DNA of 64,000 nucleotides from Eupeodes corollae (lineage: Eukaryota > Arthropoda > Insecta > Diptera > Syrphidae), in contig NC_079149.1 of assembly GCF_945859685.1 (NCBI RefSeq), positions 19,503,118 to 19,567,117 of the forward strand, written 5' to 3'. The number at the start of each line of letters is the position of its first letter. Position 1 is the first letter of the stretch. The notes under the pieces were generated by a model, which worked only from the letters and a program-made list of their open reading frames with translations, was not told the origin of the DNA and did not search any database. The position numbers were made by a program, and so were the translations under genes. This document shows, piece by piece, positions 48,901 to 59,149 of this stretch.

Positions 48901-50954
48901 ATTTAAGTCAAAATTTAATTTTTACCAACCTGAAAATTTGTTAAACTTAATGTTCACCTTTTTTTAAACTGCTATGGTAAAAAAACCACACACGCAATTT
49001 TCTTGAGAGCCCTTTCTGCGTCTTTTTGCTTTTTTATCTGTATAACAAAATTTATTAAAAGTCGGTATCTCTTCTAATTCTTGAGCTATGGACAACGAAA
49101 AAAACTTCGAGAACGCATATACATCTTTCTAAAAATAAATTAGTTCGACTCTAAGGACCTTGAAACGTCGAGAAATGTCAAAATTTTAAATTTGACAAAT
49201 CGGACCCATTACAATAACTTCCTATGGGAAGTTAATAAATTAGGTGGCGCAGTTGTTCGTAGAAAACCTACAGTTTATATGCGGAATCCAAACGGCTATT
49301 CTCATGGTCTTTTTGTTTTCATAAAATTACCTAAAACGTTGTTTTAGAAAACTTAGTTTGAGCCATTCCAGATCAAAACTTTTAAAAACTTGCAAAGCCA
49401 TTTGTCGAAAGAAATTTTTTATAAAGTTAGAATTTGGGAATGTTTTTAAAATGTTATGAAATTTTAAATGCTTTATTGTGTTTACTTAAATTAAAACATT
49501 CAAGCTCAAGGTTATTTTTAATTTTTGTTTGATATCAGTTTAAAATTCAAGGTTAAATAATAACACACCTAACCACGCCTCAAGAACTAGAATTGGCTCA
49601 TCACTTAATTTGTATTAAATGTTTATTCTCGCTCTTAGTACCTCATAAATTATATTTTTTTTTTCATTTTAAACACAATGACACGATTCTTTAAAAGAGC
49701 CATATATTGTATAATTAATATATTGTTTTATTAGAAAACAATTCTCGCACATCAAAAAAGGTTTGGAGAGTACAAAGATTTGGTATTTGCACCATTTGGC
49801 GATACTTTGTCCGATCTGGCGATAAAACTCTGAAATTTGATTTCTTGATAAATATGTTGTTTCATTTTATTGTTTTTCTCTTAATTTATCAACCATGAAT
49901 ATTATGTTCTACAATAAGTAAGAATGACTTATTTCAACAAAACCTATAATTTTCGGTTCATTTGCGAAAAGTGTACTTAATACCCTTCTATAAACCTCCT
50001 CCCCAAAATGTTTAAGGTCATTAAAATAAAGCTTTCCGCCAAAACTTAGCTTCGTCGCAATTTTCTCAAATTAGGGCCATTTTTATAGAGGCAGCTGAAA
50101 CGCAAAACCCACTAACTAAAAAAGTCCTTTTTTATGGAAAAAGTAAAATTAAAACCGCCATGTTTTTAAAAGACTAATTTGATTGGGAAAATCTGTCACA
50201 ATGGTCAACAAGGTTTTTTTTCTAACCATCAATTTCAAACATATCGTTCAAAGATTCTCAAAATTTCTTATAAATTCAAATGAAAACTTTTGTTTTAAAA
50301 TTACAATTTTCAGAAATAAATCAAGATTCTACAATTATTTAAATTATATCTGTAGAGAACAAGGATTTGCAATATTTTCATACAATTTATTAAAGATATC
50401 TACGTATTTTAGAAAACTGATGTGATAGAAAAATTATGATGTGAAATTCGAATTCAAAAAAAACTTAATCCTTTCAAAAAGTATTGTTTTATTTGAGGGA
50501 CAGAAAAGAAACTTAACTTTACCGACCATTGAATTGCACACATATTTGAACTTCAATGTTATTTTATTCATCACTTTATCCATGTTCATTTTTAACTTAG
50601 AGTAAAATGATATGTTTTGAAACATGACGTCATTATAATCATATCATCATTCAAATTCATCATTTTACTATGAATTTTGACACATTTAAGTACACACAAT
50701 ATTATAACTCATAGCAACAACTGCTAAATCATCGTCAACTTTTGCACGTAGGTAATAAATAAATAACAGTAGTTATAAGGTACTTTCCCCCAAAAGATCA
50801 AAGTCCATTAAAAAGGTTCAATAGTTAATAAAATTGTTGTGATTGATGTTACCTCTTCATAAGTAAAAGCATGTCTAAGCAATGGATCTGTGTTATATTG
50901 ATCAGAAGTTGGCGTCACAATTCGCCGTCTAATCGGGTTAGTATCCGTATTCAT
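30987..50954 (-). CDS. Ermp1-like: Gene C: ERMP1/FXNA-like M28 membrane metallopeptidase, complete, 14 exons over 20 kb
   Basis: Exons in transcript order 50954-50853, 43210-42724, 42645-42474, 39097-39013, 38908-38788, 38668-38514, 38433-38050, 37961-37781, 37688-37504, 32376-32233, 32159-32060, 31960-31858, 31755-31473, 31154-30987. They join in frame to 889 residues, close to the usual 870-900. Exon 1 gives a 34-residue cytoplasmic tail starting [11 protein letters not shown]. One helix (about 55-75) leads to the peptidase domain with His188/Asp190, Asp200 in an intact GAGDDG, Glu233/Glu234, Asp260 and His336. The membrane region and lumenal C-terminus follow. Seven internal exons match gene A's exon lengths exactly, which supports the model. 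Introns 1, 4 and 9 are full of transposons. Of the three it keeps the most typical motifs, so it is the likeliest to have the ancestral function. The exon 1 link is inferred from phase, splice sites and composition. Confidence 0.87.
33506..34020 (+). mobile_element. RTE-like LINE, 3' fragment with internal deletion (gene C intron 9)
   Basis: A 68-bp scrap from the RT region (FDVKKGL) is joined directly to the 3' part of the element: the block with [20 protein letters not shown], then [15 protein letters not shown], then [12 protein letters not shown]. It ends GCGCCACCTTAAGTAAGTAAG. It lies antisense to gene C. Confidence 0.82.
34340..36060 (+). mobile_element. Highly decayed LINE RT (gene C intron 9), split by a SINE
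   Basis: Pieces such as [21 protein letters not shown] (before 34480), GIFFADV (about 35030-35050, in place of FADD) and NYLKLLQ-like debris are recognisable in changing frames. The RT domain is interrupted by the SINE at 34627-34912. Stops are frequent and the family was not resolved. Confidence 0.5.
34627..34912 (-). mobile_element. tRNA-derived SINE, copy 2 (full length)
   Basis: On the minus strand it starts near 34912 with a tRNA-like head: an A-box-like TTAGTGCGTTGG and a perfect B box GGTTCGATCCC (complement of 34849-34860). A unique body of about 190 bp follows, and it ends GGACTGCTGCTCCACCTAATT at 34627. It is inserted in an older LINE in gene C intron 9, in the same orientation as the host gene. 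Confidence 0.88.
39365..39508. mobile_element. Possible small MITE (gene C intron 4)
   Basis: A perfect 10-bp inverted pair, TGTCCCAAAA at 39365-39374 and TTTTGGGACA at 39499-39508, bounds 144 bp of AT-rich DNA, with looser pairing inward. No target duplication was seen. Confidence 0.35.
39850..41860 (+). mobile_element. Divergent RTE-like LINE relic in two pieces (gene C intron 4)
   Basis: Piece one (about 39850-40650) covers the endonuclease end (MDVRIFR, then YLVVAKVAL) and the linker up to the start of the RT. Piece two (about 41420-41860) picks up at [19 protein letters not shown] and runs to the block before the thumb. The RT core is missing; 40655-41415 has no LINE similarity that I can see. 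It is more diverged from the other RTE copies than they are from one another, so it is older or a different subfamily. Confidence 0.65.
43858..45797 (+). mobile_element. RTE-like LINE, 5'-truncated, best preserved copy (gene C intron 1)
   Basis: Starts in the linker ([20 protein letters not shown]), then [90 protein letters not shown] (YADD at about 45080) and [15 protein letters not shown]. The 3' end is CCCGGACTGTAGCGCCACCT followed by about eight AAGT units. Single stops (44114, 44583) and a few indels interrupt otherwise long frames. It lies antisense to gene C. Confidence 0.88.
45965..47450 (-). mobile_element. CR1/jockey-like LINE relic (gene C intron 1)
   Basis: Minus-strand order: [17 protein letters not shown] (about 47285), [20 protein letters not shown] (about 47130-47070), [12 protein letters not shown] (about 46980), [14 protein letters not shown] (about 46730), FVDYMKIFK where FADD would be (about 46640), [20 protein letters not shown] (about 46565-46505), LGVYF, and [17 protein letters not shown]. 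Both catalytic Asp positions are changed, so it is dead. It lies in the same orientation as gene C. Confidence 0.75.
47740..48022 (-). mobile_element. tRNA-derived SINE, copy 3 (full length)
   Basis: Minus-strand head with TAGTGCGTTGGGCTGTCATG and a B box with one change (GGTTAGATCCC), the shared body, then the 3' end ACGGACTGTTGCGCCACCCAA at 47740-47760. Similar along its length to copy 2. Confidence 0.85.
48143..49233 (+). mobile_element. AACTTCCCAT-TIR element, intact reference copy
   Basis: Left end AACTTCCCATCCC, right end CTATGGGAAGTT, so the inverted repeat is about 10 bp. The 1091-bp interior is non-coding. It has degenerate repeats of about 150 bp (GTTTTTATTTTTTGTAAAAAA then a GAAAACAATATTT block, with the phrase AAAAGATATTTAAG), then a conserved right end of 280 bp including CTTGAAACGTCGAGAAATGTC and GACAAATCGGACCCATTACA. 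It lies in gene C intron 1. No transposase is encoded, so it is non-autonomous; the partner is unknown. Confidence 0.75.
49234..49304 (-). mobile_element. SINE fragment (3' end plus a piece of body)
   Basis: AATAAATTAGGTGGCGCAG at 49234 onward is the complement of the SINE 3' end. It jumps to the CTACAGTTT...CCAAACGG part of the body, so it is internally deleted. It touches the right end of the TIR element. Confidence 0.6.
49305..50852. other. Remainder of gene C intron 1
   Basis: AT-rich, with no gene or clear repeat on either strand. Confidence 0.4.
50853..50954 (-). CDS. Gene C exon 1 (N-terminal cytoplasmic tail)
   Basis: ATG at 50954 opens 34 codons ending TYEE, then a donor GTAACATC in phase 0, which matches the phase-0 acceptor of exon 2 at 43210 (starts EKPPYLKY). 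The basic, Ser/Thr-rich tail before the first helix is usual for ERMP1 proteins. There is no ATG between the exon 2 acceptor and the first helix, so an upstream start exon is required. Too short to stand out as a free reading frame. Confidence 0.68.
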
Positions 50955-51469
50955 TATTGGTTTATCTTAATGCTTAAACATTTACTTAAGAAAACAAACT
51001 TAATTTTTTGAAAAAACTATTAAACCAAACCGACACGATGACGGACAAACGGCTTATTCAGTAGTTAAGTGCACCAACTATGGTATTCGTCAAACGGTTA
51101 CGTACTGAAGTTTATTAAATTCCAATATAAGCAGGTGTCGATGATTTATTTGGTAGAAAAAAAGATATCTTATCATTTCGTTAATACTATTTTATTACCA
51201 TTATTTCGTTGTTGTTATTGTCGATCTATTAAAATAGTGTAGATATTTACTACCTTACTATAGATTAGGGGTTTAATCAGTTTTTGTTTTATTTTGACAA
51301 ATTTTTACCAATTTAAACAAAAAATAAATAAATTGAACAATTTAATTTTTATCAGAACAACACAAACCGAGTAGAAATCGAAAGTTCTTAAGTTCTCAAG
51401 TGAAGGTAAAATTTAAAGATCAGACAATTCTCAGATAGTCAATCTACAACACTAAGAGGCTAACTCACG

Positions 51470-51721
51470 ATGAAGATATCAAAGAGCTTTCCTAATAAGT
51501 ATCTTTCACCATTAGACGAAAAGGAGTCATCGCTGTATTTATTTTGGTATTTTGTTTACTTTTTGAGTTTTATGTTTGAAATTATTTTTGTTTTGCTTCG
51601 GATATTAAAGTTATCAAAGGGGGGTTTTGGATTCGTGAAAAAAAACATCAAGCATCAGAATTTTAAAATAAAAATATATTTGAAAGGAGAAGAAAAATTA
51701 AGATCACCAGAAATATGCTAA
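51470..51721 (+). CDS. Small hypothetical ORF, 83 codons
   Basis: ATG to stop with a hydrophobic stretch (LFWYFVYFLSFMFEIIFVLL) that could be one membrane helix and a basic tail. It lies about 0.5 kb from gene C exon 1 on the opposite strand. I recognise no family. In AT-rich DNA an ORF of this length is expected by chance, so it is listed only as a possibility. Confidence 0.15.
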   Translation: MKISKSFPNKYLSPLDEKESSLYLFWYFVYFLSFMFEIIFVLLRILKLSKGGFGFVKKNIKHQNFKIKIYLKGEEKLRSPEIC

Positions 51722-51879
51722 TAATTCTATGATCTAAAATTAGTTAGTAACAATTTTTATTTTATTCAATTTTAAAATTGTTTTAAATTAAAAATTTAGG
51801 AATCAATTTGTAGAACTTAATATTTTAAACTAAATTCAAATTCATCTACATATTTAAACATAGACAAGTCAGTTAGTGA

Positions 51880-52640
51880 ATGGACTGCACGCCAGGCACT
51901 CAAAAAAATTGGATTAGCTGCTAAAGAGAAACCAAAGAAGCCTCTGCTTTAAGAGAAAAATATTAAGGCGTGGTTAGATTATGCTAAAAAGCACAGACAA
52001 TGGACCATAGACCAAAGGGAAAAAAAGTCATTTGAACCGATGAGACGAAGGTCAATAGAATAGGAACGGATAGTAGAGGTCACGGCCTGGAGAACGACTT
52101 CCACAACATCAAGTTCAGAAGACCGTGAAACATGGAGGAGGCTCGGTGATGGTTTCGGACTGTTTCTCGTGGAACTCTATCGGACCTTTAGTAAAAATCG
52201 ATGGCGTCATAAATAAAGAAAGTTATTTGGAATTTTAAAAATTTGAAAAACAAATTTACCACCTTTAACTGTATCAATGGGCTACAATGAGTGTGAAATA
52301 ACTTTTCAGCAGGACGGAGATCCCAAACACACTTCAAAAATTTTCACAGAATGGTTGAGAAATCAACAGTTAATGACGATGACATGGCCAGCACAGAGCC
52401 CTGATCCCAATCCAATTGAAAATTAATGGTCAATTGTGAAACGACAGTTGGGGCAGTACAAAAATCACCCATCGAATATTGAAGAGCTTTGGCAACAAAT
52501 GGAAATGAAATAGTCATATTCCAGAAGAATTTCTCCTTAATTTGGTTGAAAGTATGTCTAAGCGTTGCTCACAAGTAATGAAAAATAAGGGATTATGGAC
52601 TAAGAGGAAGAAACATTTTTGTAAACTTGCATAATTGGAC
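51880..52640 (+). pseudogene. Tc1-like transposase pseudogene
   Basis: Plus-strand blocks: EKNIKAWLDYAKKHRQWT (about 51955-52010), ITFQQDGDPKHTSKIF (about 52300-52345, second catalytic Asp), TWPAQSPDPNPIEN then a stop then WSIVKRQLGQYK (about 52380-52460, catalytic Glu in PIEN). Motifs and spacing are those of DD34E Tc1 transposases. Several stops and frameshifts are present, and I found no terminal repeats. Confidence 0.78.
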
Positions 52641-52997
52641 AAGTCGAAAAATTTTGCGACATTAATTTTAAGAGCAAGAACATGCAACTCAGTAGAGTGC
52701 TTGTTTTTATTGAACTTCCAGAAACTTGTATGTAAATACAAATTTTTAAGAATTTTATTAGTAAAATAAAAACAAAAAATTGATGTTTAAATACAAATAC
52801 ACACAAATAAATAAATTACACACAAAAATTAAGTTCTGGAAATAAATTGATTAAACAAACAAAACTTTTAACATATTCACAAAGGCTCACAATTATATGC
52901 ATGGTTGTTGTTAGCTTCACTTACATTGAGAATTTTTCAATTGGGGATAATAAAATAAATTGTTTTAGTTAGAACCCACTACTATGTTCTTTTTATT

Positions 52998-54005
52998 AAC
53001 TTCCCAAAGGAAGTTATTGCAATGGGTTCGATTTGTCGAATTGAAAATTTTGACATTACTTGAAGTTTAAAAATCCATAGAGTCAAAATAAAAGATTTTT
53101 AGAAAGATGTCTGTGCGTGCCGTGCATGTCCGTACATCCGTACGTTCGCGATAGAGATATCGACTTCAAATAAATTTTGTTGTACAGATAATAATGCAGA
53201 AAGGGCTCTCAAGAAAATTTCGTTTGTGGTTTTTTTACCATAGCAGTTTGAAAAAAGGTGAACATTTTGGTTAACCCTAAATACCTCACGAACCAATGAC
53301 TCTAGAGACTTGAATTAAATTGTATGTCATATATTGAAACGTTATACCAAACCTATATATTTTTTGAAAAAATCCAATCAACGGTTTTTTGTATAAATAA
53401 AAAAAACTCACAAAAAATTGTCACCTCGAAAAAATTACGAATAAAAACTGATTTCATCTTCAAAACAATTTTGTGCAGCAAAAATAACGTTTTTAACATC
53501 AGGTACAATTTAAAAAAAATTAAATTGGCAGTTTTTTTTGTAAAAAAAAAACCTAAAAAGACATTACTCAAAGTTAGTAAAAATTGAACTTCGACTCAAA
53601 TATCTTTTCAAAACATTGCGATTATGGCTTGCAACTAATTTTGTCTTATAAGAAATATTTTTTTTCAACATTCGGTAAAATTTTGAAAAAAATTGATTTT
53701 CGACTCAAATACATTTTCAAAACTTTGAGACATTGACTTTAAAATAACTTTATCTTTTGAAAAATATTGTTGTCAGCAAATTTGGAGCAAAGTCTAGTGA
53801 ACAGTTTTTTTTACAAAAAATAAAATGTTTTCGACTATCTATTTAAGAAAACTAGATTTAAAATTTAATTTAAATTAAATTATTTCTTTAAATATTGTTT
53901 ATAATTTTAAATTTTTTAAGAATTATTCAATTGACAACTTTTTAACCCAACACGAAAACCTAGAAACATTAAAGAGAGAAAAATCGACAGACGGGGTGGG
54001 AAGTT
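52998..54005 (-). mobile_element. AACTTCCCAT-TIR element, copy 3
   Basis: Ends AACTTCCC at 52998 and GGGAAGTT at 54005 (inverted). The minus strand follows the reference copy throughout, including the CCCAACACGAAAACC block near the high end and the AAGTTATTGCAATGGG end near the low end. Length 1008 bp. Confidence 0.75.
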
Positions 54006-54439
54006 ACCAGTGTTGTTTTTTGTTGTTTAATTAATTCACTTAAAAACAATTTATATAAGTAAAAAAATTAACTAATTTGTCAGTTCTTCTCAAAGCTAAA
54101 AATTTAGATTTTTAATCCTCCGACAGATAATTTTTTTAAAAAGTTTTTACAAAAATAAAAACTCGATCCAGTTTTATCTTTTGAACTTCATTTTAAAATT
54201 ATTTAGAACTTCTGAATTTCTTTACATATAATCAAATCCATAGAACTCGGTTTAAGATCTTTTTTGAGTTCTAGGAATTTTAGATTTTGGTTGAATAGAA
54301 CTTGTGTTCTAACCTGTTTTTTGTTAGTACTGACTAAAAATTCAGACATTTTTAGAACAAAATTTAAAATATCTGTCAGTTTTTGTTTTATTTACAGCCA
54401 ATTCCCTGGCAAAGTTTTAAAATCAATTTAAAAATCGAT

Positions 54440-55010
54440 CTAATAACTCCCTTTTTCTCTACTCTCTAGTGGCCAAATGGTCGCCACTCGCCACTCCTCC
54501 ACCTCGGCGACACACCTCCATCCGATATTCCAAATTTTCGATGACGCTAAGGCATAATTGAGGTTCTATACCGTTGACGTGCCGAATTACCTTATCCTTC
54601 AGCTCTTGAATTGCAACTTTTGTTTCAAATAACCCAAAAAAAAGAAGTCCAACCGAGTCAAATTCCACGATCCTAATGGCCAATTAAAATCGCCAATACG
54701 TCAGATAAAACGGCCTTTGAATTTGTCGCGTAAAAGAGCCTTTGTTTCATTAGCTGTGTGTCAAATGGCACCGTCCTATTGAAACCACATAACGTCAATA
54801 TCCGTATCTTCCAATTAAGGTCATAAAATTATCGTTTTCATCCTACGATATCAAACGCCCTTCACAGTAACTGCCTGACTGGCTACACTTTGGAAAAATT
54901 AGGGTCTGATGATGCCGCCAGCCCATAAACTGCACCAAACAGTCACTCTATGTGGGTGCATTGGTGTTTTATTTAATATCTCCTAAAAACTAAGTTTGCT
55001 CACATTTTTG
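54440..55010 (-). pseudogene. Mariner-like transposase C-terminal pseudogene
   Basis: Minus-strand frame with TKVAIQELKDKVIRHVNGIE and CLSVIENLEYRMEVCRRGGG (54630-54515), characteristic of the end of mariner-type transposases, preceded by shifted scraps like FFWV where FFLWGY is usual. Further scraps continue to about 55010. Inactive. Confidence 0.65.
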
Positions 55011-55389
55011 CATGATTTTTCCGATTGTACGATATGAATTTTGATTTGAACGCCTATTTTCATAATAAGTCTGAAAATCTTTAACGCCTTGATCGATTAA
55101 AAATATTTATATGGTTCAAATTGAAAAAATCTTAAATTGAGAAATGTCAAATGAAATGCAGAAAAAGACTTGACTTTTTGGTGTAGTTCACATTTAACAT
55201 CAGCCCTTAAAATGTAACCATCTTTTATAAGGTAGAATAAATTTGCAGTCAATACCTTTTTTTCTTCTAAAAATATCGAATAATTGATTCGAACGTAAAA
55301 CTTTAACCACTTTTAATTCTAAAAAACTGTCAAATTTATTTCTCATATAATTTAACAAGATATCAAAAAATTCTCAACGATTCAAATAT

Positions 55390-56490
55390 TTTTCCCAATA
55401 AAAGTCATTGTATTGGGTCCGATTTATTAAACTTAACAGTTTGATATTTTTTGACATTTCAAAGTCTCTAGATTTCAAAAAGAAAGATTTCTAAGGAGAT
55501 GTAAGTGTGTGCATGTACGTCCCTACGCAGCTTTTTTCGTCGTTCTCAAGAACCAGTAGAGATATCGACTTCAAATACTTTTTGTTAAGCAAGAAAGATA
55601 CAAAAGAACTCAAATTGAGTGCGTGTTATTTTCACCCCAGCAATTTTTTTTAAAAAAGTGAAAAATTAAGTTAATCCAAAATATCTCACGATTCAATAAC
55701 TCAAGCGACTTAAATAAATTTTATAAAACTGTTTTAATTTTGAAAAAAATCAATTAACTTTATTCTTTATAAATCAGAAAAAAAAATTGAAACAAAAAAA
55801 TAGTTTAGCTTTGCATATTTTACGTACAAAAAATGATTTTAGCTTAAAAATAATTGTATGCAACGAGAAAAAAAACGTTTTCGAAATCTGGTAAAATTTT
55901 GAGAAAAATTGAATTTACAGTTTTCTTACAAAAAATAAAAAAAATAAAAAATTGATTTTTTACATAAATATTTCTTTAAAATTTTTAAATATTAAAAAAA
56001 ATGTATTCAGTAAATTTCTTAAAAAAATCCACAAGTTTTTTATTAAAATCTACAAAATATAGCACGAAAAATTGGTAAAAATTAATTTTGGTTTTCAATA
56101 TCTCGCGAATAAAAGAGTATATTGACTTCAAAATGATTTTATTTTGTTATGAATTTTTTTAGAAAAATCCAATTATTAAATTTGGGTTTCGACTCAAAAT
56201 CTCGTTAACAAAAAATAGATTTCGAAATTAAACTATTTCATTATATGCAAAATTATGTCGGTAAGTTTTAGTTAATCTTTCAGAAAAATTCAACTGACAC
56301 CTTTTTTTAGAAAAACACGAAAACTTACAAAAACACCTAAAAACTGATACAAAATTGTTTTCGACTCAAGTATTAAGAAAACAAAGAAAGATATATTGAC
56401 TTCAAATTATGTATCGCACACAGAAAAGTGTTAAGAATATTTTGTAAATTTTTTAAGTAGGTAAAGCAAATCGATAGTCTGGGTTGTAAC
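55390..56490 (-). mobile_element. AACTTCCCAT-TIR element, copy 4 (eroded ends)
   Basis: The conserved right-end block occurs in complement (CATTGTATTGGGTCCGATTT near 55407), then AT-rich repeat units like those of the other copies, ending near a degenerate left end (TCGATAGTCTGGGTTGTAAC at 56471-56490). The terminal repeats are no longer exact. Confidence 0.6.
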
Positions 56491-58740
56491 CCCGCCTCTT
56501 CTTAGTTTTCATTTCTAATTTATGTTATAACAAAACCACTGACTAGTTTTTGTTCTTTTTGCAAATATTGATGTTACTTTCTCTAAAACAAAAGGTATTT
56601 AAAGTTTTTGCTAGTTTTTGAGATATAGAGGATGGCAGATAGCACGCAGAATAGGCATCTCTTTAAAAACTGTTCCAATTAAAAAATTAAAAGAAGAATC
56701 TCAATTTTGTATGTTAAAAATAAAAAAAAAATATTTTTTTAAAGACACAATTTTTCCAATAACTGAATTTTGTATGTTAATAGTTTCTCAAGTATTTCTT
56801 TCAATTTATTCATGAAGGGAATAGTGCCAAAGTATTAGCGTTTCGAAATTGTATTTCCCAACAAATTAGTACTGAGGAATCATTTTTAAATTTTGTGTTT
56901 TGTCTTATTTAAATTTAAGCATCTCAAAGTAAATCCTCACTTTTATAAACACAATTGAAAACTGGGAAAATTTAAAGTACTCAATTTGTTTCTTTGTTTA
57001 GAGTAAGTTTTCACTTCTAGAGTTTTCGTCATTTTTTTGACCACTTCCTTTACGGATTGCAACTTGTTTTTAATATTCATAAATTAGTCACAGCATTAAA
57101 TTCTTTTTTAAATTTTAAACTGATGAAGAAAGCTCATGGCCAAATTGGTCTTTTCTTTAACCTTTTTGCATATATTTAAAACTGAAACGTATACTTTTCC
57201 TTGAAGTCTATGAACCAACTATACATAGCAAGCTTGAACCTTTAATGAAGATGTTACCCTTTTTGTAAATATTCCTTGATTGATATGTCTTTCTATTTAT
57301 ATATAATATCAATATCATAATCTATAAGATCTTAGATTGTGTTTTGTTTTTTTCTTTCTCAAATTAGTCACGAAGGACTAACGCAGACATAATTGTTTAG
57401 AAACAACTTGACCCAAATCATGAAACAATATAAAATAAAATATCTGCTTAAGCTAAAAATCTCAATGTCAAAATAGACAAGGCAACTGCCTTATTGCCTA
57501 ATTAAAAGGCCGAAATCCCTCACTAAAAATGTCTATACATCTACATAATATGTAGATATAACATAGAAAAGTAAGTTTGAGTATAAAAACGTAAGTTACA
57601 TCTTTCGTGTTGTTTCCATGTCCTCAATAATTTTATTGGCGAATATCGATTTTAAGTCAAAGCCATATCCTTAGAATAAAAACAGGCAACGGAAGTCGAT
57701 TTGATTGATCAAAAGGAAAAGAATAAAAAAATAAGTTAAGCAATGTAAGTCTACAACTCCACAAATATTTAAGTCCATCTCTATTCTCTTCATCTTTTAT
57801 ATGATCCTTTTTATCCTTTTTGTTAAAAAGAATACAAAAACAATTTGAAAAGTTAAATTCTTTTATTTTGACAGATTAAAGTTTCCTTTTTTTATTTTGG
57901 GAGGGCTTGTTTGCAACTTAAGTGTAGAAAAGGAACTGACCTAAATTTTCCAACATTTTCCTCACATATAGACAGACAAAAACAGAGAACGAACAGAAAA
58001 ACAAAAATCAAAAAAGGATCAAGAGGGAAGTGCCGAAAGCGTAAGATATATGTATAAGTTCACTGCTTATAATGTTATAGTGCTGCTGCTACTGCTGCTA
58101 TTACACGCACAAAATACCGTTATAACACTGGTGTCATTCAACTTGAGTATCCTTTTTTTTTGTTCTTCTTCATCCTGCAGCAGTTATCCTTATCCTGCTC
58201 CCAAATGAAAATCGATATCCTGATTACGAGAATGAATTTTTCTGGTGAATTTTAATACCACGCCGAGATACAAGAGACATTAGATAAAAATACAGAATGT
58301 GTCATCGGATATTTTCTCTTTAATTCTCTCTTAGTTTTCTTCCTTTTTTTCAGAATAAAGAGAATTTAATTTGTGTTGTTTTTTTTAGTATCAAAGAGAT
58401 AACTATTATTGTTTACATTAAGTTAAATAGAAGGCTAAATCAAACTCAACGTTAGGTTCGGTTTAAGGCATGTGGAGATGAGAGATAAGGATGGGGAATT
58501 ATACCAAACACTAGACAAGAAAAAATAATGCGAAAAAACGATGTACAAGAACGTTGGCCCATATTTTCAAAACTACAAACTGCGCAACCACATAAGCATT
58601 CCAGTTATTGATAGTGAATAAAAATCATGTATTAGACAATGTGTTGCTCAAGTAAGTATCTATCAAAGTACCCTTTAAGCTCAGTATGAAAATATGAAAG
58701 AGGTTTCAAAAATATCGTCTACCAATAAAGGGATTTCTCT
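56491..58740. other. Intergenic, no gene seen
   Basis: AT-rich. A short CTG/CTA trinucleotide run sits near 58080-58105. No supported gene. Confidence 0.4.
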
Positions 58741-59020
58741 ACTTTGACAGTTTATAGCAGCCATATTGTTAAACTTAATCTGCCGAAATAGCTGTCAGTG
58801 GCAAATTACTACAATATTTCAATAATTCGGTGTTTTTTTGGAAACTACCGAAAGAGCTTTTAATGGTATAAGAATTCGAGGCTAAGATGTCATTGATTGA
58901 GAAAACGACCAATACTTGTTCGTGGACAAAACGGAAGAAATTCTGAAATAATCGCTGATGTCCATGGGAGTGTGCAGGAGAACATAGACCAATACTCTTA
59001 AGAAATTAAACTGACCCAGA
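58741..59020 (+). pseudogene. Mariner-like transposase N-terminal scrap
   Basis: One plus-strand frame near 58918-58990 reads VRGQNGRNSEIIADVHGSVQEN, resembling the RTxENIxxVxxSVxED linker of mariner transposases, followed by KLTQKLG where LTQELK is usual. Short and degenerate. Confidence 0.4.
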
Positions 59021-59149
59021 AGCTAGGGACAAACAATAATACACGATTTTCCAATTAAAAGTCCTCGTGTCTGGATGGTTAGTGCATATGACTGTTTGTG
59101 ACGAAGGTTGAACTACAGCTACAGTCGCACTAAGATATTTACCGATTGC

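Noticed and set aside
48110..56490. AT-rich repeat blocks considered as a long satellite
   Set aside because: They are separated and occur in both orientations with conserved ends, so they fit discrete copies of a TIR element better than one satellite array.
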